Position numbers and translations under genes: made by a program
Origin: Bacillota bacterium
GTDB lineage: Bacteria > Bacillota > Sulfobacillia > JABLXB01
Length of the DNA: 9,361 nucleotides
Assembly: GCA_024653225.1 (NCBI GenBank)
Contig: JANLGA010000004.1
Location: forward strand, 24,932-34,292
Reading direction: 5' to 3'
In this document: piece by piece, positions 6,708-9,361 of the stretch
How positions within the stretch are numbered: position 1 is the stretch's first letter
Layout: each line of letters starts with the position of its first letter
The notes under the pieces: model-generated
Databases searched by the model: none
Told to the model about the DNA's origin: nothing
Seen by the model: only the letters and a program-made list of their open reading frames with translations

Positions 6708-6872
6708 ATGTACGCCTGGCCCGATTACTGCGGCTACGACCCCACCGTGCTGCAGCAATACGGATACGGCATCCCGCCGGACCCTGCAGCACTGCAGTGG
6801 GGTGGCTGGCGATGGTGGGTGTTCCCGTTCCTCTTCTGGTGGCCGTTCTTCTTCCGCAGGTGGTGGTGGTGA
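6708..6872 (+). CDS. 54-residue Trp/Phe-rich small protein
   Basis: Not recognised. ATG 6708 to TGA 6870-6872, preceded by a GAGGGGTGA binding site (6693-6701) 6 nt upstream. Residues 1-30 are Tyr/Pro/Asp-rich, with one Cys at position 8. From 31 on it is strongly aromatic: WGGWRWWVFPFLFWWPFFF (31-49), then RR and a closing WWW. Ten of the 54 residues are Trp, very unusual for any protein. The stretch VFPFLFWWPFFF (38-49) is hydrophobic but short for a full membrane helix and is followed by two Arg, so it could sit at a membrane surface. It follows the 6248 gene and ends 20 nt before the convergent MBL-fold gene. The good ribosome site and codons like its neighbour's support it as real. It could be a spore-envelope or membrane-associated peptide; no function can be stated. 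Confidence 0.7.
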   Translation: MYAWPDYCGYDPTVLQQYGYGIPPDPAALQWGGWRWWVFPFLFWWPFFFRRWWW

Positions 6873-6892
6873 CGGTCCCACCTGGGATCGCC

Positions 6893-7690
6893 TCAATAGG
6901 AAAACACTCTGCTCGGGCGGTCGGGAGGCGCCACCTCGATCACGGTGTCGCACCGCGGCGACAAGGCGGCTCTCGCCGCCCGGAGTGCGAGGTCGGGCGT
7001 ATTGCACTCGATGCTGAGATGTGAAAGCAACACCAGTCGGGTGCGACGCGAAACCACTCGCGACAGGGCGCGGGCGGCCTGGTCATTCGACAGGTGCCCG
7101 ACGTCGCTCAGCACGCGCTCGATGAGGCGCCTGCTACGACCCGAGTTGAGCTCCATGTCCCTGTCGTGGTTGCTCTCCAGTATGAGATAGTCCGAATCCT
7201 TGACTGCGTCCGAGACCGACTCGGGCACGCAGCCGAGATCGGTGGCGATGGAGAGAGCCCTTCCCGAGGAACGCACTGTGTACCCGACGGGCTCGGCGGC
7301 ATCGTGCGGCTTCAGGAACGGCTCCACCCGGCAACGCCCCAGGTCCACGGGGCGACCGGGAACGACATGCCTCCGAAGGTCCGGTTCGAGGTGCGTTTTC
7401 GCCCCCGAGGTCCGCCAGAACCCGCCCGTCGCGTACACGGGGATCCTGTACCTCTGTGCGAACGGGTGTTTCAGGTCAAGTGCAGCAGTGTGATCCCTGT
7501 GGCCGTGCGTGATAAACAATGCCGTCACACTGGACGGTTCCACCCCGATGATCGCGAGGCACCGCTCCAGCCTCCTGAGCGGGACCCCGCAATCGAGTAA
7601 CAACCTCACCCCGTCGGGAGTTTCCACGTAGTACGAGTTCCCGAAGACGCTCGAGCTGCTGAGAGAACAGAACCGAAACGACCCGGCCAC
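6893..7690 (-). CDS. yycJ: YycJ/WalJ-like MBL-fold metallohydrolase
   Basis: A cytoplasmic metallo-beta-lactamase-fold hydrolase, 265 residues, of the YycJ/WalJ (PhnP-like, COG1235) type, a group proposed to act on nucleic acids. Metal ligands are visible: HGHRDH (62-67), His129 in KPHDAAEPVG (127-136), Asp151 in IATDLG (148-153), with LESNHD (171-176), SDVGHLSN (195-202) and LSHLSIECNTP (222-232) as family blocks; His224 is the probable last ligand. The N-terminal strand FCSLSSSSVFGNSYYVET (7-24) is the family's S-rich, GN-containing start. The start is GTG 7690, with GGAGGT 5 nt upstream. Members often lie in the walRK operon; here it sits alone, after the ECF S-component gene on the same strand (68 nt). 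A 9-bp hairpin buries its start codon. Confidence 0.88.
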   Translation of the reverse strand: MAGSFRFCSLSSSSVFGNSYYVETPDGVRLLLDCGVPLRRLERCLAIIGVEPSSVTALFITHGHRDHTAALDLKHPFAQRYRIPVYATGGFWRTSGAKTHLEPDLRRHVVPGRPVDLGRCRVEPFLKPHDAAEPVGYTVRSSGRALSIATDLGCVPESVSDAVKDSDYLILESNHDRDMELNSGRSRRLIERVLSDVGHLSNDQAARALSRVVSRRTRLVLLSHLSIECNTPDLALRAARAALSPRCDTVIEVAPPDRPSRVFSY

Positions 7691-7725
7691 CGGGCACCTC
7701 CCCGCTGAGGACTCCCGCCCGGTGG
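7687..7725 (-). promoter_or_regulatory. Hairpin sequestering the start codon of the MBL-fold gene
   Basis: On the mRNA, CCACCGGGC (7725-7717) is perfectly complementary to GCCCGGTGG (7695-7687), a 9-bp GC-rich stem with a 21-nt loop. The GTG start (7690-7688) is inside the 3' arm and the ribosome site GGAGGT (7701-7696) is at the edge of the loop, where a CCTC in the loop could also pair with GAGG. The structure should limit translation until opened. The inverted repeat is seen; a regulatory role is inferred. Confidence 0.5.
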
Positions 7726-7758
7726 AAAATGATTCATCCCGGCCGAGGCCGACTCCTC

Positions 7759-8250
7759 CTACTGGAGGGGAAACCGGCGGGCCAAGGCCCGCTCGACCGC
7801 GGGCAGCAACGCGACGGCGCCCAGGACCCCCACCGCGCTCTGCAACAGGTTACCCACGGTCTCCCCAAGGGCGGCGCGGGGGTCCACCATGATGCCGGTC
7901 GCCAGCCCGTACCCGAGGGTAATCAGGAACGCGCCGGCGATCATGGCATGGACCCTGAAACCCTTGCCGTACTTACGGGGCACTGCACCGGCGACAAACC
8001 CGGCCGCTCCCTTTATGAAGAACGTCCACGGGATCCACGCGGTGTAACCCGTCCACAGGTCCGCCAGCGCCGACCCGACCGCGGCGATCGCGGCCGCGGG
8101 CAGACCGCCAAGAAGGGACGCGGCTGTGTAGATGACGATGTCCCCGAGATGGTAGTACCCGGTCGGTCCGGGGATCTTCAACATCGCGGTGGACAAAGTG
8201 ACAAGCGCGGTGAACAGACCGTACACGGACAGGATCCTGACCTTGCTCAT
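7759..8250 (-). CDS. Riboflavin-type ECF transporter S component
   Basis: Substrate-binding membrane subunit of an energy-coupling-factor vitamin importer, 163 residues, resembling the PF07155 group of S components. Visible: about five or six hydrophobic helices, the GYYHLGD loop (31-37), SALADLWTGY (60-69), and the NLLQSAVG segment (134-141). The start is ATG 8250: GGGGAGGA (minus strand, 8258-8265) lies 7 nt upstream. The frame remains open upstream but runs into the leader RNA. An FMN riboswitch upstream implies riboflavin (or a flavin precursor) as substrate, as for RibU. No EcfA or EcfT genes are in the window, so it probably shares a general energising module encoded elsewhere. The MBL-fold gene follows after 68 nt and could be on the same transcript. 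Confidence 0.87.
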   Translation of the reverse strand: MSKVRILSVYGLFTALVTLSTAMLKIPGPTGYYHLGDIVIYTAASLLGGLPAAAIAAVGSALADLWTGYTAWIPWTFFIKGAAGFVAGAVPRKYGKGFRVHAMIAGAFLITLGYGLATGIMVDPRAALGETVGNLLQSAVGVLGAVALLPAVERALARRFPLQ

Positions 8251-8277
8251 AAGAGAATCCTCCCCACTAAACAGGAT

Positions 8278-8297
8278 ACCCCGGGCTCTCCCGGGGT
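8278..8297 (-). promoter_or_regulatory. 8-bp hairpin before the S-component gene
   Basis: ACCCCGGG and CCCGGGGT pair around a 4-nt loop, between the FMN aptamer and the ribosome site. Only a scattered T-rich stretch (TCCTGTTT) follows on the minus strand, so it is a weak intrinsic terminator at best. It is a candidate part of the riboswitch expression platform. A TCCCC just upstream of it could alternatively pair with the GGGGA of the ribosome site, which would fit translational control. Confidence 0.45.
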
Positions 8298-8315
8298 TCT
8301 GGGGATCGGTCCACG

Positions 8316-8336
8316 GCGTGCCCGATCCGGGCACGC
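8316..8336 (-). promoter_or_regulatory. 9-bp hairpin directly after the FMN aptamer
   Basis: GCGTGCCCG pairs perfectly with CGGGCACGC around a 3-nt loop. It begins 5 nt beyond the closing P1 stem of the aptamer on the minus strand and lacks a U-tract. Its place suggests it belongs to the expression platform, competing with or stacking on P1; that is inference. Confidence 0.45.
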
Positions 8337-8340
8337 TCCG

Positions 8341-8480
8341 GCCTTCTCCCACTCAGACTTTACTGTCGGCTCCGGATTCTCACCGGCTCAAACGCTGAGG
8401 CTGATGGGCTCGTCCCTTTAGGGGCATCACCACCGGTCGGGAATAGGAAGCATCCGGCTTCCTCACCCGCCCCCGAAGGC
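8341..8480 (-). ncRNA. FMN riboswitch (RFN element)
   Basis: A cis-acting aptamer that binds flavin mononucleotide and turns down flavin synthesis or uptake genes. On the minus strand it is closed by P1 GCCTTC (8480-8475) with GAAGGC (8346-8341). Conserved RFN blocks follow in order: GGGCGGGTGAG, ACCGGTGGTGATGCCC, GAGCCCATCAGCC, GAGCCGGTGAGAATCCGG, then AGCCGACAGTAAAGTCTGAG and TGGGAGAAG. The P2 arm carries an extra hairpin (GGAAG...CTTCC), a known variable site. It ends 90 nt before the S-component start, so high FMN should shut off that gene. This RNA, its platform and promoter account for the 338-nt stretch without a gene between 8251 and 8588, together with the ymaF upstream region. Confidence 0.96.
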
Positions 8481-8489
8481 TCCGCCTCA

Positions 8490-8518
8490 ACTATATCATC
8501 ACTCGCGCGCTCCGGCAA
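8490..8518 (-). promoter_or_regulatory. sigma-A type promoter for the FMN riboswitch transcript
   Basis: On the minus strand TTGCCG (8518-8513) is followed after 17 nt by TATAGT (8495-8490, 5 of 6 matches to TATAAT). The predicted start near 8483 falls a few bases before the aptamer P1 stem, as expected for a riboswitch leader. It is back to back with the ymaF upstream region. Confidence 0.7.
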
Positions 8519-8547
8519 CAAGCGGTTCGCAACGTTGACACACCCTT

Positions 8548-8558
8548 CATATTATGTA
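8548..8558 (+). promoter_or_regulatory. CATATTATGTA element upstream of ymaF
   Basis: The same 11 bases as at 6207-6217, again ending 30 nt before the start codon. TTGACA occurs at 8535-8540 but is only 7-9 nt away from the element, too close for a matched sigma-A pair; TTCGCA at 8526-8531 lies 18 nt before TATTAT and could serve as a weak -35. A sporulation-type -10 is equally possible. The element is seen; its function is inferred. Confidence 0.5.
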
Positions 8559-8588
8559 ACAATCCGACCATTGCAGGAGGGACCCGCC

Positions 8589-8870
8589 GTGTATGGAGGA
8601 CCGCCTTTCTACTGGGATGAAATGCGCTATGGTCCGGGAGGCCCGTTCGCCGTGTCTCACGTACACCAATACCGCGGAACCACGTCCGTCGAGCATCGCC
8701 ATTGTCACACGTACGAAGGGACTACGGGGCCGCCGGTTCAGGTCGGCATGACGCACGTGCACGAGTACCGGGGGGAAACATCGAGAAACGCCGGGCATAC
8801 TCACACTTACTGCGGCACCACCGGCCCTGCAGTGCCCGACATGGCGGGCGGACACGCCCACAGGGCTTAG
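8589..8870 (+). CDS. ymaF: YmaF-family His-rich repeat protein
   Basis: A 93-residue protein of the YmaF family, whose function is unknown. After a Gly/Pro/Tyr-rich N-terminus (1-22) it has two tandem copies of a repeat: SHVHQYRGTTSVEHRHCHTY then EGTTGP (23-48), and THVHEYRGETSRNAGHTHTY then CGTTGP (55-80). It closes with HAH (89-91). Eleven His are arranged as HxH pairs, which suggests metal binding in a beta-hairpin repeat, though no ligand can be assigned. I chose GTG 8589 because AGGAGG (8575-8580) lies 8 nt upstream; the longer open frame starting at 8535 would begin on the TTGACA and run through the promoter region. It has a terminator immediately downstream. Similar proteins occur in spore-forming Bacillota; a spore role is a guess. 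Confidence 0.85.
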   Translation: MYGGPPFYWDEMRYGPGGPFAVSHVHQYRGTTSVEHRHCHTYEGTTGPPVQVGMTHVHEYRGETSRNAGHTHTYCGTTGPAVPDMAGGHAHRA

Positions 8871-8903
8871 GTACCGAGGGCGCGCGACCATACTGACAAG
8901 CGA

Positions 8904-8941
8904 AAGAGAAGCCAACCGCCGATATGGTGGTTGGCTCTTTT
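8904..8941. terminator. Bidirectional intrinsic terminator between ymaF and the spore-protein gene
   Basis: AGCCAACC (8910-8917) pairs with GGTTGGCT (8929-8936) around an 11-nt loop, extended by AAAGAG against CTCTTT-type flanks with one bulged base. On the + strand CTCTTTTCC follows (for ymaF); on the - strand TTCTCTTTC follows (for the spore-protein gene), so it can end both convergent genes. Confidence 0.85.
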
Positions 8942-8970
8942 CCGAATCATCCCGGTGGGCGCATGCTCAA

Positions 8971-9309
8971 CTACCTGGTTGCGCCCCTGACCACTGCCTG
9001 ACCGCCCTGTGCGACGTTGGTGAGCCCGACCTGGGCCGAGACGCCCGTCACCCCGCCCTGCGCGGCGTCGCCGGTCTGGCTGGCGGCAGGAGGAGTCGTT
9101 CCGCTGGCGATCTGCTGCTCGGCAAGCTGGATCATTCTCCTGACCATGTACCCGCCCACGTATCCGTTGGTGCGGGAGGGAAGGTCTCCGAGATAACCCT
9201 GGTAGTTCTGGATTCCGAGCTCATTTGCCGTTTCGTACTTGATCTGCTCGAGCCCCTGTCGTGCCTGGGGGAACAGAAGTCTATTTCTGCTTCCACCTCC
9301 GCGCGGCAC
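8971..9309 (-). CDS. Alpha/beta-type small acid-soluble spore protein with C-terminal extension
   Basis: A DNA-binding protein that coats and protects spore DNA and is degraded at germination. The core (11-67) matches the alpha/beta SASP family: LLFPQARQGLEQIKYETANELGI (11-33), containing the KYE-x-A-x-E-x-G region where the GPR protease cuts, and the second helix SRTNGYVGGYMVRRMIQLAEQQ (45-66), with the conserved NG-VGG and AEQQ residues. The usual family length is 60-75; this one has 112, with an extra Gly/Ala/Gln/Thr-rich tail (about 70-112) that looks disordered. The start is GTG 9309, with a near-perfect AGGAGGTGATC 4-7 nt upstream. A sigma-G promoter is expected, but only a partial -10-like AATACGA (9346-9340) is visible and its -35 would fall beyond the window. 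Confidence 0.93.
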   Translation of the reverse strand: MPRGGGSRNRLLFPQARQGLEQIKYETANELGIQNYQGYLGDLPSRTNGYVGGYMVRRMIQLAEQQIASGTTPPAASQTGDAAQGGVTGVSAQVGLTNVAQGGQAVVRGATR

Positions 9310-9361
9310 TATCGATCACCTCCTTCGTTTTCGTCCCAATCGTATTTTGCGCAATCGCGGC

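Noticed and set aside
8535..8563. TTGACA plus AACAAT as a sigma-A promoter for ymaF
   Set aside because: The 17-nt spacing is right, but the -10 is poor, while the CATATTATGTA element shared with the 6248 gene at identical spacing is a better candidate.
8535..8588. Upstream TTG start extending YmaF by 18 residues
   Set aside because: The codon is part of TTGACA and the extension spans the CATATTATGTA element and the ribosome site; GTG 8589 has AGGAGG 8 nt upstream.
8640..8870. Repetitive His-rich stretch as a CRISPR or DNA repeat array
   Set aside because: Only two copies, similar as protein but diverged as DNA; it is the internal repeat of the YmaF coding sequence.

Overview
The window is a piece of chromosome from a GC-rich, endospore-forming member of the Bacillota (Firmicutes). 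Four things point there: an alpha/beta-type small acid-soluble spore protein, a T-box leader, an FMN riboswitch and a YmaF-family protein. Strong GGAGG-type ribosome binding sites precede most genes, and GTG or TTG starts outnumber ATG. I cannot name a genus. Nothing indicates phage, insertion sequences, CRISPR or an obvious genomic island.

Layout, left to right. (1) Positions 1-2069, + strand: the 3' part of livM, then livG and livF, translationally overlapping genes for a branched-chain amino acid ABC importer. A 12-bp hairpin covers the livF stop. (2) Positions 2070-3806, + strand: a promoter, a T-box leader whose predicted specifier is a proline codon (CCC), then proC and, 4 nt later, a COG2426 small multidrug-export-type membrane protein. 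(3) Positions 3732-5000, - strand: an MFS efflux-type transporter whose 3' end overlaps the COG2426 gene by 75 bp. (4) Positions 5165-6187, + strand, divergent from the MFS gene: a short homoserine dehydrogenase without an ACT domain. (5) Positions 6207-6872, + strand: two small unrecognised genes, one encoding a Pro/Gly/Trp/Cys-rich protein and one a 54-residue Trp/Phe-rich peptide. (6) Positions 6893-8518, - strand: an FMN riboswitch, a riboflavin-type ECF S component, and a YycJ/WalJ-like MBL-fold hydrolase whose start codon lies in a 9-bp hairpin. (7) Positions 8548-8941, + strand: ymaF, ending in a terminator shared with (8), a spore-protein gene on the - strand at 8971-9309 with an unusual C-terminal tail.

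Two RNA switches tie metabolism to gene expression: uncharged tRNA-Pro for proC, and FMN for the S component. The least explained part is the small-protein pair at 6248-6872. Its upstream 11-bp element, CATATTATGTA, recurs before ymaF at exactly the same distance from the start codon (30 nt), which suggests shared, possibly sporulation-specific, control. I do not see a clearly new multi-gene system. The best leads are this co-regulated small-protein set, the start-codon hairpin of the MBL gene, and the proline T-box driving an exporter-like gene.
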